DNA from: Sclerotinia nivalis
Taxonomy: Eukaryota > Ascomycota > Leotiomycetes > Helotiales > Sclerotiniaceae
DNA: 64,000 nucleotides
Direction of reading: 5' to 3'
Assembly (NCBI GenBank): GCA_029531795.1
Contig: JAPEIS010000008.1
Span: 1,240,001-1,304,000, forward strand
The translations under genes and the position numbers were made by a program. The first letter of the stretch is position 1. Each line of letters begins with the position of its first letter. The notes below the pieces were generated by a model. It was not told where the DNA came from and did not search any database. It saw nothing but the letters and a program-made list of their open reading frames with translations. This document shows positions 1 through 12,700 of this stretch, in pieces.

Positions 1-2529
1 CCACTCCTGTGGTGTTAACTGAGGTGTAGGTACTTAAGGCCCAAAACCCCAATGGCAATGCAGAACCAAAAATAGTTCATAAATACGAAGGACGACTGAA
101 TAATATTCCTTTAGTGCACTCGACCATTGGTCAGTTCGCGGCAAAAGAACTCTTGTTGAATGGTATATGACGCTTCTTCCGTTTGTATCAACTGGATACC
201 GGTATCCAATTGGATGTCTTTGCCATTGCTATGCAGGCCACTCACTCTTCCAGCGTTGTTATGATGTTATATCTTTATGCAGGAAAATAGGGGTGCGTAT
301 AATAAATGGCGCACGCACGGGTATCTGCAAAGACAAAAGGACGCGGGATATCTGGAAGTCAAAATGGTTCGAAGCTTGGATCTCTATGGGATGTTGAATG
401 TTTGAATGTTGGACTTTCCAGGGTTGAACGGGCCGGCTTGATACCGGTATGAGAAGAAGAATTAAGTACCTACTCTAACTCTGTACTCTATTGGAAGCTT
501 CGTCCAACGGATCTCAATCCACTTTCGTTTCTTTAAGAGTAGCTTATCAAACGCAATCATCAGGATGTAAACCGTGTAATTAATGTCATACCTCATGGCA
601 CACCGCTCTTTTCTGCATGAAAAATCCCATCGTACAAACCGGCTACACGGTGTTTCTGTATTCATGTATATTTGACGGCTAACCGCAGAGATATTCTTAA
701 GGTTAGGGATCCTTTTTGATAGATTTAGAAGAGTGAGAAAGGTGTGGTTGCACGTACTCTGTACATCCCCTCCCCTCCCCCTGAAACTTCAATGGCTGTC
801 ATCACAGTATCACAGTATCACGAATCACGAATCACGAATCACGATGGCATTTATGATTCTACCCTTCTCTGTCCAATCTCAATCCCTGGTTAGATCCTTT
901 CTTATGCCGGCCCCCAATCCCCCCTCATGCAGTTTGGTGGTACGAACTGTGACTCCTTTTTTAAACTTCTTTCAAGGTTCGGAATGGAATCATCCAATTT
1001 AATTAAAAAATAATGGGGATGGGTTCATGGGTTCCCCAGGAGATGCAGCTGCCATGTTTTTGGTGTATGAGTTGGTAATTTACAAGCATGGCCTTTTATT
1101 AGATATGGCGACATGCATTTTGAATAAGATCTATCGAAAGAAACGAACCATAGAAACCTTGATCATTCCATGGATATAGCTCTTCAGATACGTTTCTGTT
1201 TTTGTCATCGAGACCGGGAATTCTGGTGAAGATTCTTGATTTTCTCTAGCTGTGGAGCTGGATATCGTAGATTTCATAGGTAGGTAGGAGTAGGAGTAGG
1301 AGATAGGACAGCACGGGCTTGACACAACCGTTCTTTTCGTCTATGGGGCCGGTCATGAATGATATGATGAATCAAAGCGGAAATGAATTGTAATTGTAAT
1401 TGTAAATTTTACCTATCTACGAAATATCCTTCATGACATCAGTGAGTACATTTGGTTCCTGGCGACAAATTAATCAATCAATCAATCAACCAACCAATCA
1501 TCTTGATTCGAAATCGAGTACAAACATCTTACCATGCGGAAGTACACATAAATCATATCGTGCTTTACCATATTGTACCCCCTTCATCCATTCCGGGGAA
1601 AGCTCTTTTGGGGATACCAATTTTCCCTTTATCCGTCACGACCCTTGAAGAAACGATTTCCAGAAGCCCTTTTGGGCGTTTAGAAACTCCAATCCCAGTG
1701 GTCGCCATTCTATCGGTGTCAGAAACCCTAGAAATATTGGAATATATTCTCCAAAGGGGTTAATGATTTGAGTACTAGGTACTAGGTACGAGGAGCTAAG
1801 TAGATTTGAAGACCAAAGACCGAACAAGTGACAACCCCAATAAAGTATATGCCCCATATCGAAAATCACTACTGCACGACCATATTACTCAATACCATAC
1901 CCGATTATCAACAACTGATCGTCTCTGCTTCTGCTTCTCCGCTGTTACGAAACGGATCCCACTATTCTACATCACAATCAACAAACAATCAATTCAATTC
2001 AGTTCGACGACAAACAAACGGGAACGAAAGGCAATTTGTACCCTCACCTCACCTCACCTACCAACTTCAACCACCAGCATATGCCAATCTTCAAGTCAGT
2101 CCCTACCGATTCACTCCTGAGGAAATAAATTATTCTGTAGCACGCAAGCAAACCTTCCCCGATATTTCGGCTTGTTTCGAAAAGAGATTCTGTTGCATCA
2201 ACCTCTTCTGACATTCATTGCATCAGAAAATCACCCTAGTACCTGGCCAAAATATATTACCCGCAGACAAATTATCGCAAGCGGCTGGTCGACGGGAAGT
2301 AATATAGAAATATTCAAGAAATCTAGAATACGGGACAATCGATTGAATGATTCGCATCGGCAAAGGATTGGCGCGCAATTGAAATCGAACCTTACGTAGG
2401 TATTGATCGAGGCTAGAGTCGCAGTGAGGGTGGATCTCAAAATAGGAAACAGTTCAGTATCATCATATTATCCTTTCGAACCAATTCTACAATACTTCAT
2501 ATGACGACTCAGCTGCAATTGTGGCTGCC
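1..2529. other. 5' intergenic region, no supported gene
   Basis: No reading frame here looks like a real protein; those present are short and of low-complexity or random composition. Simple repeats are visible: an AATCACG-type run near 801-846, a TAGG/GTAGGA run near 1280-1304 and CCTCA repeats near 2041-2062. The last few hundred bases are CT/CAAT-rich, as in fungal promoters and 5' leaders, and probably serve the Sec7 gene that starts at 2530. Confidence 0.5.
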
Positions 2530-5500
2530 ATGCATACCATCGAGAAGATGCCGAACGCACCGACGAAGCGACTCGGCGTTGACCTGAATGTTGATACTGG
2601 CTATAAAGGAAAAAGAAGAGAAAGTATATCTCCGCCCCAGACACCGGAGGCGCAGGCCACCACTAAAGATAATATTACTTCATCAAATCGGGCGCTTAAT
2701 GCACGGAATAGAACAGGGCATTCATTTTTAGATGACATTACACCAGCGGATCCTTCGAACAAAGAAAATGATCCTGAGAATGTACGAAGTAACCGGGATT
2801 CCCACGACCTCTCACTTTCTCCCCGACAAGTTACCCGCGATTCTTTGGTAGATCATATGCTACTTTCCCTAGATCAATTCTCCTTTGGTCAAGAAGATTT
2901 TAGTTTGCGCAATCCTACGCTCGCTGAAGATCGGTTATATTCCTCCTTCGGTGATGACGAACCACACCAATCACCTCAAAATTTCGCAGCTAGGGGTGGC
3001 AGAGGACACGCTTATTCCTTCAGTTCTGACTACGATCCTGCGGATGACTCGAGTCGATATTCGGACAAAATCTCTCGCAGTCGAAGAAGTAATAGCAGTT
3101 CCAACTTCCAAACTGGGTTGACGAGAATTAATAGTATACGCAACGACATAGGTGGATCACTCAGAGGACCTCCGATACCACAGCGCGGAGGGAGAAAGAA
3201 TACTGGCAGTAGTGTGGGAAGTAAAGGGAGCAGTGCGAATAGTTTCGACCTTGGGTACGCACAAGTTACAAGCAGTCAGAGGTGGGCGCATGGTTTGGCG
3301 GGGAGGTCCTCAAGCTTTGATTACGGCAGTGATCCCCAAGCAACTTCTCAGTCCATTGTGGGAAGACATATGAATAATATAAATGTACCTTCTACATCTT
3401 CATACGACTACGACGCGGCTCCAACACCTACAGTACCTGGCGGTCCACGACGTCCTCGACCTACATCTCCAATTCTGGTTTCACGACCCGATCCTACTAT
3501 CATCGATCCTCCAATGGAGAAGTTAGAGAGGAAAAGAAGTGCAAAATCGTCAAAGAGCGCATACAAGCCGAGGGGTTTCACAAATCCTGCCAGGCATGAA
3601 TATGGCCTTAATGATCGCAGTAAAGAATTGCCACCCATGCCGGCTTTCATAAAAGAACAATCTCCTTCAACGGGTGGGGCATATTCAAAAACGAAAGATG
3701 CTCTCCAGCACGCGCAACCTTCCGCTCAAGCGCCCAAGGAAAAACCTGGTTTCTTTAGAAGAGTTTTCGGTTCTTCCTGGAACAACAGTGTTGTGGTACC
3801 CGACCCACCACCATCGCACGGTTCCACTACCTCCACTGAAACGGCGGAACGTCCAGGTAGCAAAACTCATGTTGCTAACCAAATGAAATCTAACAACGTA
3901 TTACCATCTCGAGAAAATCCACAAGCTCCGAAAGAACACCCGCATGTACTTACCAAAAAACCATCGTCGTTCTTCCGCCGGCGCAAGAAGTCCGTGTCTG
4001 ACCCCGAACCTGTTCCCGTTCCAGCAATGCCGTTGCCATCCATGATGCTCGAGCCACACAAATTGCGACCAGACATTCCAGATTTACAGCCTGAGGCCAG
4101 TCCCGTAAGTAGCCTTCGCCAGGTTATGAACCCATATCTACACAGCCCAGGGAGACCTCCATTTGAGGTTCATCTACCAACCGCTAGCCTTGATCGGCAA
4201 ATTAATGATATTTCCGATGATGTTGAAAGCAAGCGCCATGTAAGGGGCTTTTCTCCGAATTACGATCCAGACCCAAATGCTACAATCAGACAAATACCTC
4301 CTTCGAAACCGGCGTCATCGCATGCTGGGGACAGCCGCCAATCATCTTATTCATCCATTAAACAACCGCGTAGATCCGCGAGTACTAATTTGGCTATGCC
4401 TGGTGGATTTGACGGGCAAGCCAAGGAAGACCGTGAAACATTCTTCCAAGGTTCTAATGAGAGTGACCGTGACGCAAAGTCTAATTTGACGACCACGAAA
4501 GATGTACCTGGTAGTACATTGTTACCCAGTTCGGCCTCTCCTGGTCCCTCTTCCTCAGTGGTGAGGGATATGGCTATTGTTGCGGAATATGAAAGAATAC
4601 ATTCAAAACGTTCCCCGACGATCTCCAAAAGCCCACCGGAATCAGAAGCCAATACAGTGGAGCCTCCTTTGGAGTCACCTCTAAGTACCGTGGATTCCAA
4701 GGACAGTCAGGCACTATCAACTGGTCCTGCCAAAGAAGAAGATTGGGTAGTGCTTACTCCTTCTAAGTCGGACTTGCCAGAGAAAGATCGTGTTTGGTTG
4801 GAACCTGGATCATCGGAAGAAGATCTGCCAGCAACAAATACCTTGAAACCTAAACTCGCGAACTCGATTGCGGCTACAGGATCTACCGATACCGTTTATA
4901 AATCAGCTGTTAGTCTACCACTTTTACAAGTCGAGGGACAAGAAGAAGGCCCGCCTGCTAGCCCTCCTCCAATGTCTGATAAGGAAGATATTGCGCCATT
5001 TGAATTCCCAGACTCGGAAGGAGTTGATGATACAGAACCCACAGAAGAAGACCTAATTAGAGCACAGAAGTTATACGACGGCAATGAAGATTTCATTCAA
5101 AAGGAAAAGGCGACGGCATGGATGGGAGACGAGGGAGCTGTTCGGGCAAGGACTCTGAAGGCTTACATGAGTCTTTACAACTTCACGAATATTAACATCC
5201 TCGCTTCGATGCGTGTGGTTTGTGGTAGACTGGTGCTTAAAGGTGAAAGTCAACAGGTTGACAGAATATTGGATGCTTTCTCAAAGAGATGGTGCCAAAG
5301 TAATCCCAATCATGGATTTAAAGCTACAGGTAAGTTGATGTGCAATACTCATTTTATATTAATCTAATGTGTTTAGATGTCGTGCACACAATTTGCTACT
5401 CGGTTCTTCTGCTCAACACAGATTTGCATGTTGCCGATATTGAGCAAAAGATGACTCGTAGTCAATTCATTAAGAATACAATGCCCACGATACGTCGAAG

Positions 5501-7377
5501 TGTCGCAGATTCCGCGCATGAATTTGAGCCCATCAGACCCACGGTACTCCCTGGAAAAAGCTCCGCTTTCGATGATCCCAATGTTAACGACGATAATGCC
5601 GACGCTGTGTCAATTGAAGTTTTTGAAAAACCTTCTTGGAGGTCTTCCTTCAAGCCTGCGCCACGTCAAGATTCTGATAACCCAAATGCTCCGACACCTT
5701 TAGATTATGACACCCCTATGGATGATTGTGGGCCCTTGGTTAAGGCACCCTTTCGCGGAACTTTACGTACCTGGGAAGTACAGGTTGAGATTGTTCTTAA
5801 GGACTTTTATAACTCTATCCGCAATGATCGTCTTCCGCTATTCGGTGCCAGCGATAGGTCACAAATGCCGGCTTCATCATCTAGTACTCTTTCAGTGTTC
5901 GCCAATGGTATGCTACGCCGTAGTCCTAGTGTTTTGAGCAAAGCTCCCTCAGAATCGCCCAGTTATCTTCGCGGGAGAACCGCAGAAACTGTACGCACAA
6001 ATGGAAAGTGGAGCAACAAAACTCGATCGAGACCTCGCCTATATCCCAATTCAGCCTTGGGATCTAGTCGAACTAGTTTGGATGATCAATCATCTATGTG
6101 GAGTCCTTCAGTATCATCTAGTACTTGGAGCAAGTATTCTCTTGGCAAACATACCTCGATGTCTGTAGATTCTCTTGGTTCTGTATTCCAAGGTGATTAC
6201 CAACAATCTATTGGATTTGCCAATGCTCTTAGTCAAGCAATTATTCGCGAAGAAACAGTCCATAGTTCAGGCAGCAGAGGTAGTGATCATGAAGAACTTC
6301 GTGTTGCTCCTCTACTCGATGATGAATCTTTAGAACTTGCTGGTGCGCCATGGGCAAAAGAAGGTATGGTGACGCACAAGCATCATCTGGAAGCTCTTGA
6401 CAAGAAAGCAAAGGATCGTAACTGGATCGAAACATTTGCTGTCATCGAAAAGGGTTACATGAGCTTGTTCTCATTCTCTACGAAAAGCGTGCGAAAGACT
6501 AAAGGTAAACCAAGTGGTGGAGTTGTTGGTGGTGGGAATTGGCAGGAGAATGCCGAAAACCTTGGCTCATTTCTACTCCGACAAACTATTGCTAGTGCGC
6601 TACCTTCACCAGGCTATTCCAAGGCTCGCCCTCATGTCTGGGCGCTTTCTTTACCTACTGGAGCAGTACATCTCTTTCAAGTAGGTACAGCAGATATCGT
6701 CAAGGAATTTGTCACAACAGCGAATTACTGGAGTGCTCGCTTATCAAACCATCCCCTAGTTGGTGGTATCAGCAACATCGAGTACGGATGGTCTGATGAC
6801 ATCGTAAATAACCCCCTAGTCACCGCGATCAATGAACAAAACACTAGACCATCAACTTCTGGTGCTAGACCCAGCATGCAAAGTTCTTTACGATCAAGCT
6901 TGGATCATGGTTATGTGGGTGGTATCAGGTCAAGGTTACCGGGTGATAGAATCGCCATAAATGATTGGAGTCCTCCAATACAGAGCATGAGGGCTAGTAA
7001 CTTAATGGAGCCGGATCAGCTGAAAACATTGACTGCTTATGTGCAGAGTGTCGAGGAAGAATTGCAGAGACATAATATGTTGAGGAATCCCATGCTTTTG
7101 GCTGTACGTTTTTATATTCCTCCGTTCTTGAATCCTGACTAACTTAAAACAGTACACACCGCGTCACCCTAACGCTCAAAAAGCAATGGCAAATTGGGAA
7201 AAGAAATCCTCATACTTGCTTCGCGAAATTGTGAAGTTCACAACATATATTGATAGTCTGCATGCAGCTGAGGTAGGCAGACAAAGGATATATGCCGACA
7301 GAGCGGCACATCGAGCTGTCGCTGAGAGAAAAGATGAAGATGAAGAAGCAGAGGGCAACACTACAATCACCAAATGA
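2530..7377 (+). CDS. Sec7-domain Arf guanine nucleotide exchange factor with PH domain (Syt1/Yel1-like)
   Basis: Three exons, 2530-5329, 5377-7103 and 7153-7377, separated by introns of 47 and 49 nt; both splice junctions restore one frame of 1583 residues. The first ATG in frame is at 2530; the frame is open slightly further upstream but without ATG. Residues 1-830 are Ser/Pro-rich and look disordered. The Sec7 core lies at about 835-985, split by intron 1; it contains VCGRLVLKGESQQVDRIL with the catalytic-finger Glu, and CYSVLLLNTDLHV. A PH domain follows at about 1262-1390 (begins EGMVTHKHHLEA), then a helical Sec7-PH tail. Sec7 proteins load GTP on Arf/Arl GTPases at Golgi or endosomal membranes. 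The long disordered N-terminus is typical of Syt1-type fungal Sec7 proteins. The exact yeast orthologue (Syt1 or Yel1) is not decided. Confidence 0.9.
5330..5376 (+). other. Intron 1 of the Sec7 gene
   Basis: GTAAGT donor, CTAAT branch-like sequence and TTTAG acceptor. Removing it joins ...HGFKAT to DVVHTICYSVLLLNTD, which is continuous Sec7-domain sequence. It is therefore supported by the protein family and not just by splice signals. Confidence 0.88.
7104..7152 (+). other. Intron 2 of the Sec7 gene
   Basis: GTACGT donor, CTAACTT branch-like sequence and AACAG acceptor. It joins ...NPMLLA to YTPRHPNAQKAMANWEKKS in frame, and without it the protein would stop at 7140. Confidence 0.85.
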
Positions 7378-8420
7378 AACTTACAAAATCATTTGTACGA
7401 AGAAAGATGAAGATACATTATGACGATTATGTATATACGACACGGATGACTCTGAGTGAAAAGAAACCCCGATATTGTGTTTTCCTTGACGGATGAAAAA
7501 TGGGATGATTTGTATGGGAGGGGAAATGGCAAAGGAATGGCGTTTTACATTTTTGCTTGAGGGAACTTAGAACGCTTTAATATTCCGACACGATGAGTGA
7601 CGGTCTTCTTAGTACTATTTCGCCGATTTGGCTTGCCTTGGCTTTGGCTTGGTTTGGCTCTCTTGCTTTTCAAATTAGAAATGCAGGAGGGCTCTCTCTA
7701 TTTTTGTAATTCGAATTACTCCGTTTTGGTTTACAAGTTTTGTTGGTTGGTTGTTTTTGATTGATTGAGTTTATACCCCGTTCGCTGTTGTTGCTTGCTT
7801 GCTTGGATTTTGTTTGCTTGGGGAGGAGAAAGGAGGAAAGAGGAAAGAGAAGAAATAGAAAGTAGAAGTAAGAGAAAATTCTATGGCTTAGTGAAGAAAA
7901 AGGCTGCTTTGTGATGTAGCGCTCATGAAGAGGCGGAGGGAGGAAGATGGGAAGGAAAATGGGAGGGGGAGTGGATTAAAATAGCTTAAAGCAGCTGGGC
8001 TTTGCTTTGCTTCCCTTCATGGAAAAAAGGAAGAGAGGATAATTGATTGGGATGGGAGATGGAAGATGGGAGAGGGAGAGGGAAGAAAATCGCTGTGTGT
8101 ATATATATTTATATATATATGTATTAATAATCCCACGTATTTATCTTTCTAAGGTTGGCGTAATGTAAGATGTAAGAGGTGTAAGAAGGTGAGTGAGTGA
8201 GAAAAGAGATAGCGAGATGGAGATAGAGTAATGTGGGTGTGGATGTGTATAGGTGTTGAAGGGGAAGAGATAGAATGAGAAAAATAATAAGGATATTATT
8301 GGATGGGATGTATTTGTTTGTTTTTGTTTTTGTTTTTGTTTAGTGTATATTGGAATATATTGGAATATATTTGTTGTTTGGTACATGTTGATATACGTTG
8401 GTGGTGGTATAGATTTTTGA

Positions 8421-8538
8421 TATTTTGTATTTTGTATTTTGTATTTTGTATTTTGTATTTTGTATTTTGTATTTTGTATTTTGTATTTTGTATTTTGTAT
8501 TTTGTATTTTGTATTTTGTATTTTGTATTTTGTATTTT
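8421..8538. repeat. Heptamer microsatellite (TATTTTG)n, about 17 copies
   Basis: Near-perfect head-to-tail TATTTTG units over 118 bp, ending in one variant unit (TATTTTA). The low divergence implies recent slippage. Confidence 0.95.
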
Positions 8539-8606
8539 ATTAATTAGAATATTTTTTTGGGTTTGGGTGGAGGGGTGGAATTGGGGAATTGTGGGGATGA
8601 GTGAGG

Positions 8607-8680
8607 GGGATGAGAGGGATGAGAGGGATGAGAGGGATGAGAGGGATGAGAGGGATGAGAGGGATGAGAGGGATGAGAGG
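8607..8680. repeat. Nonamer minisatellite (GGGATGAGA)n, about 8 copies
   Basis: Perfect 9-bp units over 74 bp. Because 9 is a multiple of 3 it creates open frames on both strands (DER repeats on plus, HPS repeats on minus), which I do not take to be genes. Confidence 0.95.
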
Positions 8681-9559
8681 GTGGAATGAGTAGAGGAGTG
8701 AAATCGATAGAGGAGTGGAATGGATAAATGAGTAGTAGAGGAGGGGAATTGATAAGTCTAATGTATTGGATGAATGACTTGGTTAGTGAATGGTTTGCGT
8801 GTTTGGGGACTGGGTGTTTGAGCACTGGGTTTTTGGGGTTTAATGTTGGATTTTAATTTAGGAAAGAGACTTGAAGATTTGGATGTTTTTTATGGAATAT
8901 GTGGGATGGATGGAGGTATAGGGCGAAGGGGCGAAGAGGTCCAGCTTAAATGAAAATGTGAATGGATTGAAAATTTGATGGATAGTCAGTAGTTCTGGAC
9001 TTCTTGAGGGTTCTCTGTTGATTTTCGAAGAGAAAGTGGATAATTGATGAGCGCCGACAGTTCTGGCGTTGAAGTGTGTTTTTGCTTGTTGCTGGAGCTG
9101 TTGAAGTCTTCCTATAGTTGTTGAAGATTATTCATTATAGTTACGCAGAATTTTATATATTTATTCTATAGATTTATTCTAGCAGAAGATGAAGATCTCG
9201 CGGGAGTAAATACATACACGTATTTCAGAATTCAATAGTGTGGTAATCCAACCTCCTAATCCAGACATAGGCACCCTACCCATACCCAGGGTATTTGGCC
9301 TCCTAGAGTATTTACTCTACCTATCAGATATAGCAGGGTATTTACTCTATAAAATCTACGAATACAAATAGGATACCAGATTTGATCAGATGATCATCCT
9401 ATATAATCATCCAAAGTTTAAACTATTTTAAAATCATCCAATGAATATATAACCATACGATATTCTTTGGATACCAAATAACTTATATTTATATATACCA
9501 CATATATATATACTTAACCCAATAGATTAATCTATACCCAACAATATTTTACAAAATAT

Positions 9560-10653
9560 TTACCCTATTTTATGAAAATCGAATAAGACATTTACCCAGA
9601 GAATAATACCCCGGATGACCCCGGGTATACCCCACCCTTCGCCCAACCCTGCGCTAATCTGCATACGACTCCCTATATGGCCGTTATGGTCGTTATAGCC
9701 GTTTGGCTTACTTCGATCTTTATGTGCCAGCATCGCATAAAACGCCTCTTCAGAAACAGCATGATTGATCTGGATAGAACTCCCAGAAGCTTCGTTGTCA
9801 CGAATCTCCAGATGAAAGACCTCCTCCCTCCATCCCTTTTCGCCAATTGGCCCATTGATCTGAAGGGCTTGTTCCCTTGTCACATTATTTAGGACAATCC
9901 GACCAGAAATCCACCCTGCATCTTTTGAATTTCCCTGTACATCATCACCATTTGTCGTTCTTCGTGAAAGATCTTCACTTTTGATGTGGACCAATCCATC
10001 ATCTTTTGTCTGTTAGCATGTTCTGAGAAATGGGGGACTAGCATACTCTGAGGGTGTTGGTTCTTGACTAATTCAGCAATCTTGAGGCCTCCTTCGTCTC
10101 CAAATACATTGCGAAGCAGCTCATCAACTCGATTGAGAATATCCGTATTTATAGCAAGATCATCACCAACGCCCCGCGTGACACCTACGTTGGCAACATG
10201 TAGGCTGAGACCTAAATTTGACTTTGCACGATCCAGCCGCTCCATGAGCTTGACCAGTGCCTCTTGATCTTTCGATCCCTTTGCAAGTTGGTGAGCAAAA
10301 CGACGCGCTTGACTTTTCTCCCCTGGCATTGTCAATTCCAGATGCTCAATGAGCTTTTCGGTTATTTTGCGAATGTTTTCGATTTCCGAGAGAACCGCCG
10401 CGGTTCGTAAATTGGATTCATTCTTGACGAGCTCTATGATGGTGAGGATGCCTTGGATCTCGATAACACGCGCTCCAAAGACTTCCTCGAAAGCTTTCAC
10501 GTCGCCATAAGCCTTGTTAACTCGTTCGATGATGCTTATTGCCGATTCTAATAAGCCCGATGCAGCAGAGATGGCTCCGAGAACGTCGAGTCCTGACTGA
10601 AGCTCAATGTTAATATATTATTCACGGGTATAATGCCGGAGAAAGATTACCAT
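9560..10653 (-). CDS. SesA-like cell-death effector with two C-terminal HET-s-type amyloid repeats
   Basis: Proposed exons on the minus strand: 10651-10653 (ATG only), 9979-10596 and 9560-9934; introns 10597-10650 (54 nt) and 9935-9978 (44 nt). The sum is 331 residues in one frame. Residues 2-140 (SGLDVLGAISAASGLLES... to ...RAKSNLGLSLHVANVG) are a helical domain resembling the SesA/NACHT-associated N-terminal domain of fungal NLRs and stand-alone effectors. At residues 223-242 (N...TREQALQINGPIGEKGW) and 253-272 (DNEASGSSIQINHAVSEEAF) are two repeats with the spacing and polar/hydrophobic alternation of the HET-s prion domain R1/R2. The gene is head-to-head with an NLR gene carrying one similar motif. 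Inferred role: membrane-active or death-inducing effector triggered by amyloid templating. The second intron is a prediction; without it the SesA frame stops at 9889. The last 45 residues have no recognisable domain. Confidence 0.65.
9740..9889 (-). other. Two HET-s-related amyloid motif repeats (R1, R2)
   Basis: R1 is encoded at about 9830-9889 and R2 at about 9740-9799. They align on [IL]QIN: EQALQINGPIGEKGW and SGSSIQINHAVSEEAF, each ending in an aromatic residue, separated by a short linker (REEVFHLEIR). The double-repeat-in-effector arrangement is what is known for HET-s-type functional amyloids; assignment to that family here is by eye. Confidence 0.6.
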
Positions 10654-11118
10654 TTCCTCTTGAGTATGAATTGTTTGCCAGAAGCTCAGTCCAAAACATG
10701 AATTAAATGATAAGGATTGACTTCTGCTGCGAGGTAGCAGCAGTCTGCACTATTCATGCATAGCTAAACAGCTCACGGCGGTTGCATTCAAGTGGATCCG
10801 TATTCATTGGACATCATCAGTCTATACCTGCAGCTACAGATAAGCACTATGAGGAGTAATCCATCGATTGGCCTACATGACTTCAGCCGCTGCCCATAAG
10901 CGCCTGCGACGTGTTAGCGAATGGGGTGGAAACCTCCACTTTTATTCTAGTTCTTGCACAAACCACCAGTTCACTCATATTTTTATGTTTTTCCACAAGT
11001 GATACGAGGTACAACCTGCTTGGGCCCTTTGCTTGCCTTCGGCCGTTGGAAATTCTTACCGACAGTTCAAGGACTCGTTTAATCATAACCTATACCTCTT
11101 GTTTCTAATCTGGAATAG
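10654..11118. promoter_or_regulatory. Shared divergent promoter of the effector/NLR pair
   Basis: 465 bp separate the two proposed start codons, which point away from each other. No reading frame in this interval looks coding. Divergent arrangement from one control region fits co-expression of the two partners; no specific operator could be recognised. Confidence 0.4.
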
Positions 11119-11217
11119 ATGGCTACGACTATTTCGTCGTATGTTGCAAGTGGAAACGATGTGGCAGGATGCGGGAATATCCAAATCAATGGCCCAGTAA
11201 TGGGGAATGTGAATTTT
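11119..11217 (+). other. Candidate NLR-borne single amyloid motif (r0-like)
   Basis: Encodes MATTISSYVASGNDVAGCGNI followed by QINGPVMGNVNF. The stretch VAGCGNIQINGPVMGNVNF matches the effector repeats around QIN-GP-[VI]. The most likely donor (11209) would cut after MGN, so the last three motif residues depend on the true splice site. Confidence 0.5.
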
Positions 11218-12579
11218 CCATCTACCCACTGCAAGTATCCTAAAAGACCTTGCAGAGATCAATTCTCAACCTTTTTCCAGAGGCTAATCTTCAGAATTTG
11301 GCAGTAGCCGGAGAACAAAAGAAGAGACAAGACGAATGTTTCAGTACACTCTTCCTGACGCACCCCGGAACCGATAAAGAAGGAATATGTAGTCGCAATG
11401 GTAATCCAGTGAAGAGTACATGCCAATGGATTCGGGAAGTCAAGGAAATCAAGGATTTTGAGCAAAACTGGATATCCGATTCTAAAAACTTCATTTGGAT
11501 GCACGGTGGCCCTGGAAAAGGCAAAACTTATCTTTCCATTTACTTGGCGAATTACTGGATTTCGAGTAATGACCCTCAGCAGCCCAATCATTTAGTTTTG
11601 GAGTACTATTGCGACAAGAGCAACCCTCAACGTAATACGGCCTTATGTGTGCTTCGGAGTCTGCTGTGTCAGCTTCTAAATGCAAACAACGACCTATACC
11701 AGGAGATTTTGGAGGAGTTTGATCTGTGCCGTCAGCGAAACCATGATCTTGCCAGTAATGCTTACATTGAGGATTTATGGCGAATATTCAAGTGTATGGT
11801 CAACAAGCTTTCAAAAAACATATTTTTCGTTTTGGACGGACTTGATGAATGTGATGATGACTCTATTAAATTCCTCCAATCAAAAGTGGAAGGATTCTAT
11901 GGAGCCGTCGACGCGAAATATCAAATGAAATTTAAGACAATTATCGTTAGCCGTTCATTACAAAATAAGGTTCAAGCGCAGTTGTATATCGACTTGGATA
12001 ATTTGGACCAAGAATACAGTGAAAAGCGAATGAAAGATCTCACGACATTTGTCTCTGAGAATGTCGATCGGATAAGCAGAATTCCTGACGAGTATAGGGA
12101 CAATCTAAAGCAGCTTCTACTTAGCCGTACCGGCGAAACATTTCTGTGGGTTTCTTTGGCAGTCGGTGAATTCAACAACAATACCGGAATGCTCGAAGAA
12201 GTCATCAGCCATCCTGACTCTGTTAATGCATGGCTACCAAAAGGGTTAGATCATATGTACGATCGGATTCTAATGAACATACCAGAGTGCAGGCGCGAGA
12301 TTTCTTTCAATATAATTCGATGCATTTGCATTGCCATGCGTCCTCTGACAAGGACAGAGATCGGTATGATGATTAATGTCAGTGATGTTGAGGTTGGAAT
12401 ACACATTCGAAACCTTGAGAACATCATAAGGAGTTTAGATGGTCAATTTCAGTTCATTCACTTATCGCTAAGTGATTATCTACGAAGTGTCCCGCCTCTT
12501 GCATCTCCGATACTATCTAGCCATCTTTTTAACAAACTTTTATTGGCGATAGAAATGGTTTTGAGGATACCTTATCTAG

Positions 12580-12700
12580 AGTCTGCCCTCGACTTGGCGC
12601 TTTTCGGTCTTCTTACAGTCATTATCCTTTGTTTGATTAGGGGTTTATTATTCTATGCTGGCTTTACTATTTTAACAACTGTATTCTACTATCGCTTCGG
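12580..12700 (+). other. Hydrophobic, membrane-like insertion within the NLR
   Basis: Encodes two adjoining hydrophobic segments (LALFGLLTVIILCLI and LLFYAGFTILTTVFYY) split by an Arg-Gly turn. They lie between the NACHT winged-helix-like part (FIHLSLSDYLRSV) and the EAHEELFERCL helix that normally follows it closely in this family. Confidence 0.5.

Larger units (their letters stand above)
7378..9559. other. Intergenic region with simple repeats
   Basis: No supported gene. It begins as the 3' flank of the Sec7 gene and contains purine-rich stretches (about 7820-8090), the heptamer array at 8421-8538 and the nonamer array at 8607-8680. From about 9160 to 9560 it is markedly AT-rich, with TATATA runs and a short palindrome (TAGAGTATTTACTCTA, near 9304). 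Reading frames across the arrays are artefacts of the repeats. Confidence 0.6.

Noticed and set aside
8303..8825. Long open frames on both strands across 8.3-8.8 kb
   Set aside because: They consist of the heptamer and nonamer arrays (FCILYFV, DER, HPS repeats); open frames follow from repeat composition.
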